A DNA stretch of 64,000 bases from Linum tenue (lineage: Eukaryota > Streptophyta > Magnoliopsida > Malpighiales > Linaceae). The first letter of the stretch is position 1. Each line of letters opens with the position of its first letter. Positions 49,001 through 59,900 of this stretch are shown here, piece after piece. The position numbers and the translations under genes were made by a program. The stretch covers positions 10,267,467-10,331,466 of the forward strand of contig CAMGYJ010000010.1 in assembly GCA_946122785.1 (NCBI GenBank). The letters are read 5' to 3'. Under the pieces are notes generated by a model. That model was not told the origin of the DNA and did not search any database. It saw only the letters and a program-made list of their open reading frames with translations.

Positions 49001-50443
49001 AACGGTTAAGGGTGGGGGAGTTTGATAGACCGTTATTTACACATGTTTTTACCCTCGTTCTTACACCGTTTGAGGTGTTGATTCTCGTGGTTTAGGCCGA
49101 TTTCACGCTAGGTTGTGCTTGTTTGTGATATTTCAGGTCCTAGTAAGTGAATGGAGGCTTGGGAGCGAGTCTGGGGTCGATTGGACGAAGATCGGACGCG
49201 TGGCGAGGTGTCAAGGAAGCCGCACGGGCAGAACAGGGCATCACACGGCCGTGCAAGTGAGCAAGATGGCCGTGTGATTTTTGCCGAGGCCACGCACGGG
49301 CAACCCATGAACTTCACACGGCCGTGCTAAGTGCAATTCTGGCCGTGTGATATTTGCCGAGGCCGAGCACGGGCAAACTGGGATTCTCACACGGCCGTGC
49401 ACCCTGGCCGTGTGACAAGCCTGAGGATCAAACTTAATGAAACGTTGCGTTTTGAGCCGCACGGCCAAGTGGGTGAGTCGCGCGGCCGTGCACCCTGGCC
49501 GTGCGAGTCGGGGAATCCTGGTTTTAGAGCCTATTCCGAGCCAAAAGTGGGAGAATCGAGTTTTCAGAGCAAAAACAGAGCCCTAGAGAGAGAAAGTGCG
49601 AAGAACACATCCTAGAAGCTATCTCGGAGCTGGGTTTCGTCGAATCTAGCTTGGAGATCGTCATAGGAGTGGAAATCATCATCCCGGAGCAGATTTTCCT
49701 CATCGTTATGAGTATGACTACTCTGATTACTGTTTTCTCTTCTCTCTCTATGGAGTAGAACCCTTCTCTCACTTGGGTATGAAGAACCCTAGTTCCTGGT
49801 GTTAGGGATTTGATTGTAATGACTTGGGATGATATTACTGTTTGATTTTAGTCGAATGATGCATGTTTATTGAATTGATTGGAGTCTGATCAGCTTTTCT
49901 CAATTTCTGCTGCAACCTGAGATAGATAGAATCTGATTAGGTTGTTAGAGTCTCTTCAGTCGATAGTAGGAGATTGGCTATACGAGAGTTAGCCATTTTA
50001 CTGCTTTGTACTGGAATTCAATTCCAGTAGTGGAGTTCTGTGCTTACTGCTTCAGCTTTCTATCCCGGTGAAGACTAGTCGTATGCCGGGTAGCTAGACT
50101 GAGAGGGCTTGGTCAGTTTAAGAGATTCCAAGCTACTGTCGGAGCTTCCGCAGTCTAATCAACAGTAAATCAACCCAGGGGAATTACAATTGAACCTAAC
50201 TAAGGGGCTAGGGGGACTCAATCCCGAGTGACTCTTTCCTGACTTTGAAAACCGAACAATTTACTGCTTTCTTGTTGCTTTTGCTTTTAACAACAATCAC
50301 TCGAACTAGTTTGCTAGATAATAGAGAATCACAGAGTAAGCAGTAGATCTAGACTCCGAGTTGATAATTGAACTTGCCTGTTACTGCATTCCCGGACTGC
50401 GATTACACTTGGTCGCAGTTTGGTGTTGTGTTTTGGCGTGTCA
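46016..50443 (+). mobile_element. Internally deleted Ty3/gypsy element, family 3
   Basis: Target duplication CCCCC at 46011-46015 and 50444-50448. The 3' LTR is full (49023-50443, 1421 bp, TGATAGACCGTTATTTACAC ... GGCGTGTCA) after the tract AAGGGTGGGGGAGT. The 5' LTR is cut after 435 bp (46016-46450) and joined directly to an acidic C-terminal coding end (ATG..DIDLDNLGDE-stop, 46451-46520). The rest of the LTR, gag and most of pol were deleted. About 2.5 kb of non-coding 3' internal sequence follows, carrying a MITE at 47877-48513. Confidence 0.88.
47877..48513. mobile_element. CAATGCAGTC MITE, full copy 1 (637 bp)
   Basis: The ends are CAATGTAGTCAAAATCGCG and the complement CAATGCAGTCAAAAGCGCG. 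Exact 8-bp duplication GTTAGTGG (47869-47876; 48514-48521). Subterminal 'aaaacttaaaaacttacggt' and 'acgcttctag' units are repeated. It carries a 62-codon plus-strand ORF at 48261-48449, shared with copy 2. No transposase, so hAT-like only by duplication length. Confidence 0.88.
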
Positions 50444-50738
50444 CCCCCGCACTTAAGCACGACATTGTCCTCAATGGAGGATAGATAATGAGGGTAGAAC
50501 GAGGTTACTAGATCAAGTGTGTATGATGGTGGACGGGCCAGGCAGTGCATTCCAGTAGGAGAGAGAGCATTCGGAATACAAACACCACACAAAATCTCAT
50601 AAAGGTGGAGTTATTGACTTTAAAATCAAAGAACAGAACTGACTCAACCAAAGACAAATAGGGAAAGAAATGCTAACCGACTAGTTGGGTTATCTCCCAA
50701 CAAGTGCTTCTTTCACGCCGTGAGCCGGACAATGGTTC

Positions 50739-51359
50739 CTAAGTTTCGGTCCATCCCAAAACCTCCTTGAAGTTGAGGTTCTCGTCGATGAGGTGGATTC
50801 TCAAGTCACGAGCAGGTTGTATGATAGTTGATAAAGATGGCTCGTGCACTCGAGGAAGATCAAGTCTCCAGCCGCAAGACCTTTCCTTCGTTTTTTCTCT
50901 TGTTTCATTGCCCCAAATCAGAAATGACAGCAACGTTTGACCACCATCGCGTCCACCAAGAGGGAGCGATGTCGATGTGGTCTTGGTCTGGCAAAGATAC
51001 ACTACAAACGGGTCCTTCCCAAACAGTTCCTCGAAATTTGGCGGAGATATCACTTGTAACTCATGGCCGGTGCAAGCCTCTTCCACCTAAACTTCGTCCA
51101 CAGCCTGGACGTCAATTGCTTCTTCAACCCCTCTTCTTTTCTCAGAATTTGATTCCTCCCCTTGGGAAAGATCAAGAACTTCCTCTAATTCACTTTCGTC
51201 ATCCTCCACAACTTCTTTCCTCATCCTTTCATGCTCTTCTTCTTCTAGCACGGATTGGAGAGCAAGTCGCAAAGCAATTTCTTTCATGAGATCATCTTGC
51301 ATCTCCTCACTCAGGCCAAACATGTCATAGCATAAATGGGGAAAGGTGTGATCTGCCAC
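50739..51359 (-). pseudogene. Acidic retroelement ORF of gypsy copy D
   Basis: One minus-strand frame from 51359 (MADHTFPHLCYDMFGLSEEM) to 50739, split by a single in-frame TAG at 51087-51089. The first half is acidic and Glu-rich (VLEEEEHERMRKEVVEDDES). The second contains NFEELFGKDPFVVYLCQTK and RIHLIDENLNFKEVLGW, phrases I associate with repetitive ORFs in plant gypsy-derived sequence. Function unknown. It lies upstream of the 3' non-coding region of copy D once the family-3 insertion is removed. Confidence 0.5.
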
Positions 51360-51784
51360 CAGCTCTCCGTGACAACTTCTGTATGCTCCTCAGCAGTTAG
51401 AGAGCAGTGACTTCAAGAGAAACAATCGAGGGTAGCCAGCTAGAGGAGGACGATACGAGCATTACGAAGTATGCCTAGTCAAGAATTTCAGTAAGCATCA
51501 GCATTTGAGACTATTTAGTTGTTACATTTTATGATTATTAGTATAGAGTGGAGATCAGGTTGAGATTTTAAGGATTGAGTTTGCCCACATGTTAGGCCGT
51601 TGCTTTGAACTACAAGAGCGTGATTTCATTATTTTATTTATGAAAATGTTTGGGGTTGCTTTTAGCGTTTATTGTTCTTGAGCATTTTTCAGTTTAACAA
51701 GGGCATATTGGTAGAATTAGTGCCTGGAAAGACTATGGTGTTTCATAGTCAGGAAGAATACGAATGGGTCGGCTTGGGTGCTTA
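51360..51784. other. Retroelement-derived non-coding stretch
   Basis: No motif-bearing frame. It continues across the MITE at 51785-52321 into 52330, so it was one block before that insertion. Confidence 0.35.
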
Positions 51785-52321
51785 TAGGGGTGGGCATTCG
51801 GTCGGTTCGGTTCAAACCGAACCGAAATAATGTATACCGGATTTCCGAGTTCCATCAAACCTCAAACCGAATTCGAACCAAATTATAATTCGGTTCGGTC
51901 GGTTCAAACCGAATTATAATTCGGTTCGGTTCGGTTTTGTATGAAAAACCGAACTTGTGAGGGTAGCTTGTATTTTTTCTCTTTTAAATTATTTTTCACC
52001 CCTAATGTAAACAATAAATATGCAATTAAATGCATCATCAATGATAAAATCAAACATTTCAACACGTAAGTCATAAAACACTAACATACTTCAAATATTT
52101 AAGTCTCATAATAAGTACAAACATAAAAATCCACCATTTGGAACTTGCAATTACAGTAATTCGGAAATTCGGTTCAGAATTCGGAAATTCGGTTCGGTCG
52201 AAAGGACCTTGGTTTCCGAAATATACCCTTTTCTCTTCCGAATTCTGAACCGAATTAATGTTATTCGGTTTCGGTCCGGTTCGGTTAGGTTCGGTTTTAC
52301 CGAACCGTATGCCCACCCCTA
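51785..52321. mobile_element. hAT-type MITE, GGTTCGGTT-rich
   Basis: The ends are TAGGGGTGGGCATTCGG and the complement TAGGGGTGGGCATACGG. Exact 8-bp duplication GGTGCTTA (51777-51784; 52322-52329). Dense TTCGGTTCGGTT/AACCGAACCGAA subterminal motifs. 537 bp, non-coding. This terminus is a known plant hAT type. Confidence 0.93.
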
Positions 52322-52339
52322 GGTGCTTAGGCCTCTAAC

Positions 52340-54356
52340 CACTCTAAGAACTGCGCAAGGGGTGTTATTGGCTAGCGCGATCTTTACGTTGATGTCCTCT
52401 ATGTCAGCTAATCATATATCTTCATATAGATGTAGTGGTATTATGTTGATGATTGCGCCAAGGTGAACTAGATTTTTTCCACGTGCTGGCCATCTAGAAA
52501 ACACTTTATGACTCAATACCCTGGATCCTCCTTTGTTTCATTAACTAGGATGAATTCTGCATAATCCCTAAGGGTTTTCTTGATAATGGTCTCCTCTTCG
52601 ATCTTATCATCTTCTTCAATGGAAATCTTGAGCTTCGCCTTGGGATCTTCCATTGAAATGAGCTTCTCCTATAGTCGCACTGCCAATTCTACTCCTCCAA
52701 AAGCATCTACCATATTTCTTAAGAGGGATGGATACTCAAATCATTTCTTCTCTTCTTCCTTTTTAATGTTTGGGAAACTTTTGGCTACTCCCATCCTTGT
52801 AGGGATTACTTTGACTTCCTCTTTCTTTGGGTTGTTCTATGTGTTGCTCGATAGGTCTCCTTGAGGCTTTTGAGCTTGAGAATCAACTAGGAGTGCAAGT
52901 TGTCTTTCGATTTCTTGTGGCTCGCTTGCAATCCTATCACTTTTGCCTCAAGCTTCTCGAATCTGGTGAATTGCTTATTGGAGACACATTCTCCTTGCGC
53001 ATTTTATTGAGGTTGGTTACCTAATCCAGGTGGAATTGGTTTCTTCTACTATTGTGCTTCAGGAATATAAGGTGCATTGGTAGAGGTGATGTTGGGGTAG
53101 TCCTCATGATTTTTTCCTCCTGGGGCCATTCATTGACCATGAGGCATACGAGGTTTGTTGAATCTTTGATACTGAGGGTAGTTTCCTTGTTAAGGTCTTG
53201 ATTGTTAGCCTTGGTTAAGGTATTTGACACAAGGATGTCCTTGCCCTCCATGGCTATAACAGTTGACTCCTTCTTGACCTTCTTCTCCCATGCTTCACAT
53301 ACAGACAATGGTGCCATTGGTCCATACTTTGGCTCCATTGATGCTTTCTTTAGTTGTTGTTATAGCTCCTTCATATGCTCATAGAAGTTGGAGACATCCT
53401 CCTCCTTTCCTAGGAAAACCTTTAATGGTTTGATCGTTGATGGTCGTTTGGACTAGTTCTTGGGCTTACTTGCTAGTGTGGCAAAATGTTCTTGGCATTG
53501 CACTCCCGTCATTGTTGTGAAATCTTCACTGGCCGACTGGTTGACCGTCATAGTGGTGGCTTGATCTAAGCCTTTGGAGAAGTACTTTGAAATATGCTTC
53601 GGCTTGAATCTATGATGGGGCACAACTTGATATACTCCTGGAATCTCCTCCAAGTGTCACAAAATGTCTTGCCTTCCTTCTATTGAAATTGGGTAATTTC
53701 ATCTTTAACCTCCTCTGTCTTCCATGGTGGAAAGTACACTTCAATGATTCTTAATCAAGGGTCTCCCATGTGGTGAAAGTGCCTGGTGGATGGTAATCTA
53801 ACCACAACTTTGTCCTTCCCACAAGTGAGAATGGGAAAAGTCTTAGCCGGATTACATCTTTGGTAGCTTCATCTCCTGGAACGGAATTGACGATCTCCAA
53901 TATTATCTTCAGATGCTGAACAGGATCATTGTCATTCCTTCCAGCAAATATGCCAGCATGTGGCACCATTTGAATCAGTTGAGTGTGGATCTCAATGGTA
54001 GTAGGTGGTGTAGCAATACTTGATCTGATATTCGATGCTCTTGGCCTCAAATAATCATAGATTGTGGTTGGGATGGCAACTCGTCTTTCTCCTTCTTCTC
54101 CAGCCATTGATAATGGTGTAGAATATGATGAAGAGGCTCTTTCTTCTTCAGAATTGAACTTGCAATCGTCGTCAATGAACTCCTCCTCTTCCAAGCTTGG
54201 CTCAAAATTGGTGTGACTTGAAGGCTCCTCTTCTCATGATCTATATTCTCCTTCCTTTGAGGTCAAGATGGGTGAACTCGATGCTCCTCCTTCTTGGACG
54301 ATCTTTTGAACTATCTTTAGGTTTTCTGTTTTTCTTCTAGTAATTACTGTACTCAT
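52340..54356 (-). pseudogene. Gypsy gag-protease remnant
   Basis: Gag starts at ATG 54356-54354 (MSTVITRRKTENLKIVQK). The frame is open to 53751 apart from one TGA at 54238-54240. It contains the retrotransposon Gag core: PHAGIFAGRNDNDPVQHLK, DVIRLRLFPFSLVGRTKLW and PPGTFTTWETL. After a stop at 53751 the homologous reading continues in shifted frames (EYIKLCPHH-like, 53650-53450) and a zinc-knuckle/linker area (about 53000-53300). Near 52420-52480 a frame reads LVHLGAIINIIPLHLY, a decayed aspartic protease site (normally DLGASIN). RT, RNase H and integrase are not seen. Confidence 0.82.
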
Positions 54357-54436
54357 ATGAGAACCTGCAAAACAAACTAAACTAAAACTAATTAAGAGAC
54401 ATAAGATGTTTAGATGCTTTTATATATGATCAGAAA

Positions 54437-54454
54437 TCCTCGGCAACAGTGCCA
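54437..54454 (-). other. Primer-binding site (tRNA-Asp type)
   Basis: The minus strand reads TGGCACTGTTGCCGAGGA, two or three changes from the TGGCGCCGTTGCCGGGGA site of many plant gypsy elements. It lies 98 bp upstream of the gag ATG. The adjoining sequence from 54455 should be the 5' LTR. Confidence 0.75.
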
Positions 54455-55600
54455 AAAACTTTATGCAAGCAACATGCAAGTGATCATAAAAATCCTAAGA
54501 TGCCCTAGGGTCGTATTCCGCAATATCTTCTAATGCATAATTACTCACACCAAACCATCAAACTCGAACAAGAATATTAAAGACCATTAGGGTATTTCGA
54601 GTAAAGCATCAAAGCAAAGCCAAAAAAGTAAATATTGTTTAGGGATTTTCAAGTTATATAGATTCATCAAAGTAAAGATAGGTTATTGAATAGAAAAGCA
54701 TACTCGAGTTAAACATATATATTAACACTCATTCATATCATGCACCAATGAGTCATCTATAGCATCACTGTATCTCTTATACTAAGGCCATCTTACTCGA
54801 CCTTTTGCGACATGCAATAAGAACTTGACTACCTAATGTGTGCTTTCTTTTCATACCATCGCCTAATTAATGAAGAAAAAAGTAGTGAGGATAGCACATG
54901 ATTAAGCGTAGATCTCTAGAGCCATAATTGATGGTCTATAGTATCGACAATGCAGTCAAAAGCGCGATTCTACCTAGAAGCGGAAAAGGGATAAAATCGT
55001 AAAGCGTAGAATCAAATCGTAAAACCGTAAGTTTTTGACGCATACTGAAAAATTACTAAAAATCTATTTAGTAGGACATATACTATGTAAAATATGAATG
55101 CACAGAATTTAGATAAGTTAAAAAATACATGCAATTCATGTCTAAAGTAGAGCAACTTATAACATCTTAATAATAAGTTCGTAAACATAAATTTTAACAA
55201 TAAACAAATTTTCCCTCTATGCTAATGAATTTGGAAGAGCCTAGCTGGTGAATTAGATTACTCTATTGAAGTTGAGAATGCATCCAAGTACCTCGTATGT
55301 ATCTTTTAATCTAAAATGTATCATATTGTTGGTAATTTACTTTTAAATATACTTTTTATAATTCATTTCATGAAGGGAATACTCATTTAGTCAACTAAAA
55401 GCATAAAAACGTAAAACGTTTTGGTGAACTAAAAGCGTAAGCTTTAAAGCGCAATTTAGTCCGATTTTATACACTTAAATTTTTATATGGAAACGAAAGC
55501 GTTTTGGTGACCTAAAAGCATAAAATCGTAACTTTTTAAGTTTTAAAGCGCGATTTTGACTGCATTGAGTATCGATGATCTAACAATCAAGCATTGATAA
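54455..55600 (-). mobile_element. Probable 5' LTR of the gag-bearing gypsy element
   Basis: Its position next to the primer-binding site implies an LTR. Its sequence (from 'tgcaagcaacatgcaagtga') is unlike the LTRs at 43591 and 49023, so the gag remnant belongs to a different family from copy D, or the locus was rearranged. It is interrupted by a MITE (54948-55567). The outer end is uncertain and no second LTR copy is in the window. Confidence 0.45.
54948..55567. mobile_element. CAATGCAGTC MITE, full copy 2 (620 bp)
   Basis: The ends are CAATGCAGTCAAAAGCGCG and the complement CAATGCAGTCAAAATCGCG. Exact 8-bp duplication AGTATCGA (54940-54947; 55568-55575). It lies in inverted orientation relative to copy 1. 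A 62-codon ORF at 55012-55200 (minus strand) matches that of copy 1. Confidence 0.9.
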
Positions 55601-56562
55601 TACTCGAGGGTGGACGAGTTGAAGAGACGAAGAGAGAGGACGAAGAAGAGGGAAAACGAAGCAAGGAGAGGGTAGGTTTAGGGTTCTGAGTAAGAGGATA
55701 TGATATGTACATTAATATGGGTACAATTTAATGTGGTACATGTATTATTTCCAAAATTACCATTCATATCATCTTGACAGTCAATTTAAAAAAAGGATAA
55801 AGAGAAGGAAATCAAAGGTGGATACGCAGGTTGAAAATTAACTTTAACAATATATATTATGGCCTATATAATTATTAGAGAAAAACTTGATGGTTTCATT
55901 AGATGTTTTGTCTCTATAAGAGATTATGAAAAAAATTCCAAAATAACGGTGTGGTTTTCCAACCACCGTTGGGTCAATTGTTAGTTTGTCACCTAGCCAC
56001 ATATACAAGTATGGATCACTTTTTATGAGCATGACAAACTGTTATAGGTTGGGCTTTTTTCCCATAGTAGAAAATTTCTTTTTTTAGAAAATTTCTTAAA
56101 AATAGTATAAAAAACACTAATTTTGTATATTCTAAAACTACACATGTTTGGACCATATCGTTTGAGATCTAAGTCTACAGTATCATTTATAGCTGAAAAG
56201 TAAAACTGCATCCCCCATTCAAATTTTCCTGCCTATAAAGTGATTTTAGGAAGCTGATGTGGCAGAGTGTTAAGCGGGAAAAAAATAGGAGTCCCCGCCT
56301 GATTGCAGAACTAACAAACTGTCCACTACCCACCTTTTCTCCGTTTCCCACGTTGTCATTTAATATTCATTTATTTTTTGTTTGGGTGAAATAAGCCCAC
56401 CTTTTCTACTGGTTATTAAGAGAGAGAAGAAAGTCACGGAAAGGGAAGAGCAATTGCAGGCATATTACAGAGAGAGGGGGAAAGGTGAAAGGGAGGAGAA
56501 GGAAGGAGGCTGCTTACCCTTTTACAGAATCGATCTGCGGAAGGAATGGAAGAGGAGGTTTC
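55601..56562. other. Intergenic, no gene seen
   Basis: AT-rich. 55730-55810 resembles the right subterminal part of the element at 36880-38176 ('tttccaaaattacc', 'cttgac.gt'), perhaps a relic of a related MULE. 56400-56560 is purine-rich (GAGAGGGGGAAAGG), without a coding signal. Confidence 0.3.
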
Positions 56563-56952
56563 TTACCCTTTTACCGTTTTACAGATTTGATTGAGGCTGT
56601 CCCCTCCGGCGAGAAGCACAATAACCGCCGCCGCCACCACCGTCTCCCCCGAACCCGTGGCGAAGAGGTTGATTTTCGATTGAGGCTCACTTACCTTTCT
56701 CTCTTCATTCTGTGGATTGGATTCTCTAGGAATCAAAAGGGGTTTTTTGATTTTTCCCTTCCTCTTTTCCAATCTGAGTTTTTCTGTCTCAACCGTTTCG
56801 CCGTGCGGCTTGCTGGGGAGAAGCTGAGGGGGATTTGGGGGGATAGGCAAGCCTAAGCTAGAAATCTGCCTCCTGTGTTTGGAGAGAGGATGGAAAAATT
56901 TGACATTGGAGGGTGAAAGCAACGGAGTCGAGGAGAGGGAAGGAGGAGCCAT
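56563..56952 (-). CDS. Hypothetical small protein, possible plastid-targeted
   Basis: ORF of 129 aa from ATG 56952 to the stop at 56563. The N-terminus (MAPPSLSSTPLLSPSNVKFF) is rich in Ser/Thr/Pro and poor in acidic residues, as in transit peptides. A basic middle (EKLRLEKRKGKIKKPLLIP) follows, and near the C-terminus an alanine/valine hydrophobic stretch (GETVVAAAVIVLLAGG) could span a membrane. A good splice donor, AAAG|GTAAGT, occurs at about 56692, so the gene may instead be spliced and this may be only its first exon. I do not recognise the family, and the gene may be a fragment. Confidence 0.3.
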   Translation of the reverse strand: MAPPSLSSTPLLSPSNVKFFHPLSKHRRQISSLGLPIPPNPPQLLPSKPHGETVETEKLRLEKRKGKIKKPLLIPRESNPQNEERKVSEPQSKINLFATGSGETVVAAAVIVLLAGGDSLNQICKTVKG

Positions 56953-59900
56953 TGAGCTGCTCGATTCTATTTGTTGTCGTGTTGGGAGTGGAAATTTGAT
57001 TGCTTTACTTTGATTTGGTTTGTGGGTTATGATTTTGTTTGTTTTTTGGGGTGAGAAAGAGAGAAACAATGTGGTGGATGATGGGTGAGAATGGCGGCCA
57101 TTACTGCTCGAAGAAGACAGATGATATGTGTTGTGATGTTTGCGGCCAGGATTCTGGCCGGGTCATGAGCATATAATGGTAGCAGTATTCTGGCCAGGAC
57201 TTAATTGTTCATTTCTTTGCAACATGATGTGTCCCTAACAGTTTACCAAAGGATTAACAAACAAAAAGAAAGAAAAACAGTAGCACTGAAACCATGTTGC
57301 AAAGTCACAGCCTTGGTAAATTGCGTATGCGTGCTGGAGTCCAGGAGTTATTCCAACTTCTAATTCAGTAGCATCCTGACCCATACATATATATTATAGT
57401 TTTTCCTCTCCTGTTTCGAGTATTCATTTTCTTCTTACTTTGTGACAGTAAAGTCCTGATTCTTCAACATGGAAAAGGAAGGTATTGTTTTGTGTGGTGG
57501 GGGAAGGAAGGAAGGAACTACTCACTACTCATAGAAGAGAGAACCCTATTAGCAGAAGTTTCTATGGACGAAAGCAAGGTGGGGAGGGAAGTGAAAGACT
57601 AGAAAGCGTTGTTGTTTTTGTTGTCGTTTTTAAGTTGAGGGAAGGGCAGGAGCAGGACGGTGCAATTGGTATAGCCCCAAAAGAAGGTTTTACTTTCTTT
57701 TGCAGGGAAATAGGTACCCAAATTTGATAGAGAGAGCAGGGGGACAGTACCAAGTACTTCCTTAGAAGTTTTAGACTGTACAGTCCTAAATTTTTCAAAA
57801 TATTTGAAATGTGTAGTTTCGATGAGAAATCTATGTGTTCTCATCTCCTACAGTGCAAGACAGCAGAGGAGGAGGCTGGATTTGAGGTGAGTGATAGTAG
57901 AAGAAGGATTTTAGCGTTATTCAGGTTGGTCTTTTTATTTGGTTCGTATTTCCATTTTGGTCTTTTTATTTGGTCTTTTTGTTCAGCGTTATTCAGGTTG
58001 TTCAATATTCAGTTGCTGAACATGATTCGTTGGTTTGGTTAGGGTGACTTTTCAACAGCTTGGTCACAGAAGTAGGGATGGTCTTGGTAGGAACTAGGAA
58101 GTTGAAGATTCAGAGTAAGCCATTCAAAGATCCACGGTGAAGATCTGAGGCAGAGGGAACTCATTGCCAAGAAGTTTCAACTCTTTAATTCTCATATGAG
58201 TTCCTCTCTTCCTCCTTTCTTTCTCCTAAAATTTTAACTTTTCCGTCCATTATTTATGTTTGCAGCTGATGGGAACCATCATTTGTAGAAAATTTGTGGA
58301 ATTGAGAAACTAATGAACAGCAGACCCATTTTAATATGTTGATGTCAATTGTGTGTTCTTAATCTTTTTGCCATCCGTCTAATCTGTATGATTATCAAGA
58401 TTCATAGTTATAAGCTTCTGTTTAGCCACCACAAAAAGTTATTATTTTAGTGCTTATGAACTCTGTTTGAGGCTTTTGATTATGGTGTATTTTCCCTTGC
58501 TCGCTCACTGTAGCTTGCTTTCTGCAGTAGGGTTTTAATTTGTTTGTCTCATTTTATACCAAGCAAGTATATTGTTAATCTATGCATAAGATTGTTCAAC
58601 GAATCAGTTAGTTTTCCCATTATTTTGTGTTATAGTTGTGAGTCAGATTATTGCTACCGGGTACTTTGCCAAGCTAAAAGAAAGGATGACATTTGATTAA
58701 TATCCTTGGATTTTAACTGTTCCTCTTCAATATATGATTATCTGTAGACAATTTACATATTGGTAATATATATGGGGAAATATGGCTATTTTTTATGATT
58801 AATATCCTTGGATTTTTACCCTACCCAAGTCCCAAAGTAGTTCGGGTTTTGCCCATACTCGCACCCACATAAGAAACGGGTAAAAAATCAAAATCATGCC
58901 CAAACCCGTTCGAATTTCGGGTATCCACGGTTATTCATGGGTAATAATTTCTCTTTATAACTCTAACCAATATGTTAGCATTCACAAGTATTCTCACATT
59001 ACATAAGGGGAAAAGTACGACAATAATTCACTAGAACGGAGAAAGTTAATTAAAACAACACAAATTCATGAAAATATTATATTTATATGCTAAATATAAA
59101 ATATGTTAGAGAAAATGAATGATTATATCTAGACAATACATATGCAAGCGTATAATCGGGCGGGTTCGGGTTGGATAATGAGAAAATCATTCACACCCAT
59201 TACCCGCAATATTCGGGTTCGGGTTTTACCCGTACCCACTAAAAGTCTTTCAGGTTTGGGTTTTACCCTATCCGATTAGATTGGATTCTGGCGGATATCC
59301 ACGGTTACGGGTATTTTTGTCATCCCTACCTCCTCTCGACGAATCGCAACTCCTTTTTTCACATGGTGTGCATAAGGATGGATGGTGAGTTTTTCCGTTG
59401 AAGCTTGGGTCCAAGTCCAACATCGTAGTCGCAAGGGTATCTTCAAGAAGAGTTGCCTAACCCAATTACATCACTACTCTTTGGAGCGCCGCCAATCATT
59501 GTTGGGATAACAATTTCGGTGTTGGGAACTGTAAGATTCATATGTTTTATTTTCCTGGTAATTTATGATTCACATGTTGGTTTTTGAAATAACTTATATA
59601 TTTAAGAATTGTCGTCGAGAAACGATATTGGTAGGGTTGATAGTGGAAATGCTTTTTGAGACATTTCTTTCTCATCTTTCTCGACTTGGTGGTATTCAAG
59701 TACATCATTGAATATTTCAGGACTGTTGCATAGTTGTTGCTTTTCCAAATAAGTGGTGGTTTTGATATTGGATTGGATGATGTGAGTATTCTGTTCAGGT
59801 GATGGTTATGCAAAGCAAGTTAGTAATGCAAAATATTATGAAGAAATACTTTTAAGCAATTTATGTCGACGATAAGAAGTGCAAAATTTCTTATGTAATA

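Noticed and set aside
49218..49505. CRISPR-like array
   Set aside because: The repeated CACGG/CCGTG motifs are short palindromes with irregular spacing inside a plant LTR; there are no uniform repeats or spacers.
49241..49615. Open frames in the GC-rich palindromic part of the family-3 LTR
   Set aside because: Repeat-driven frames on both strands without homology; the same frames recur in the 5' LTR remnant.
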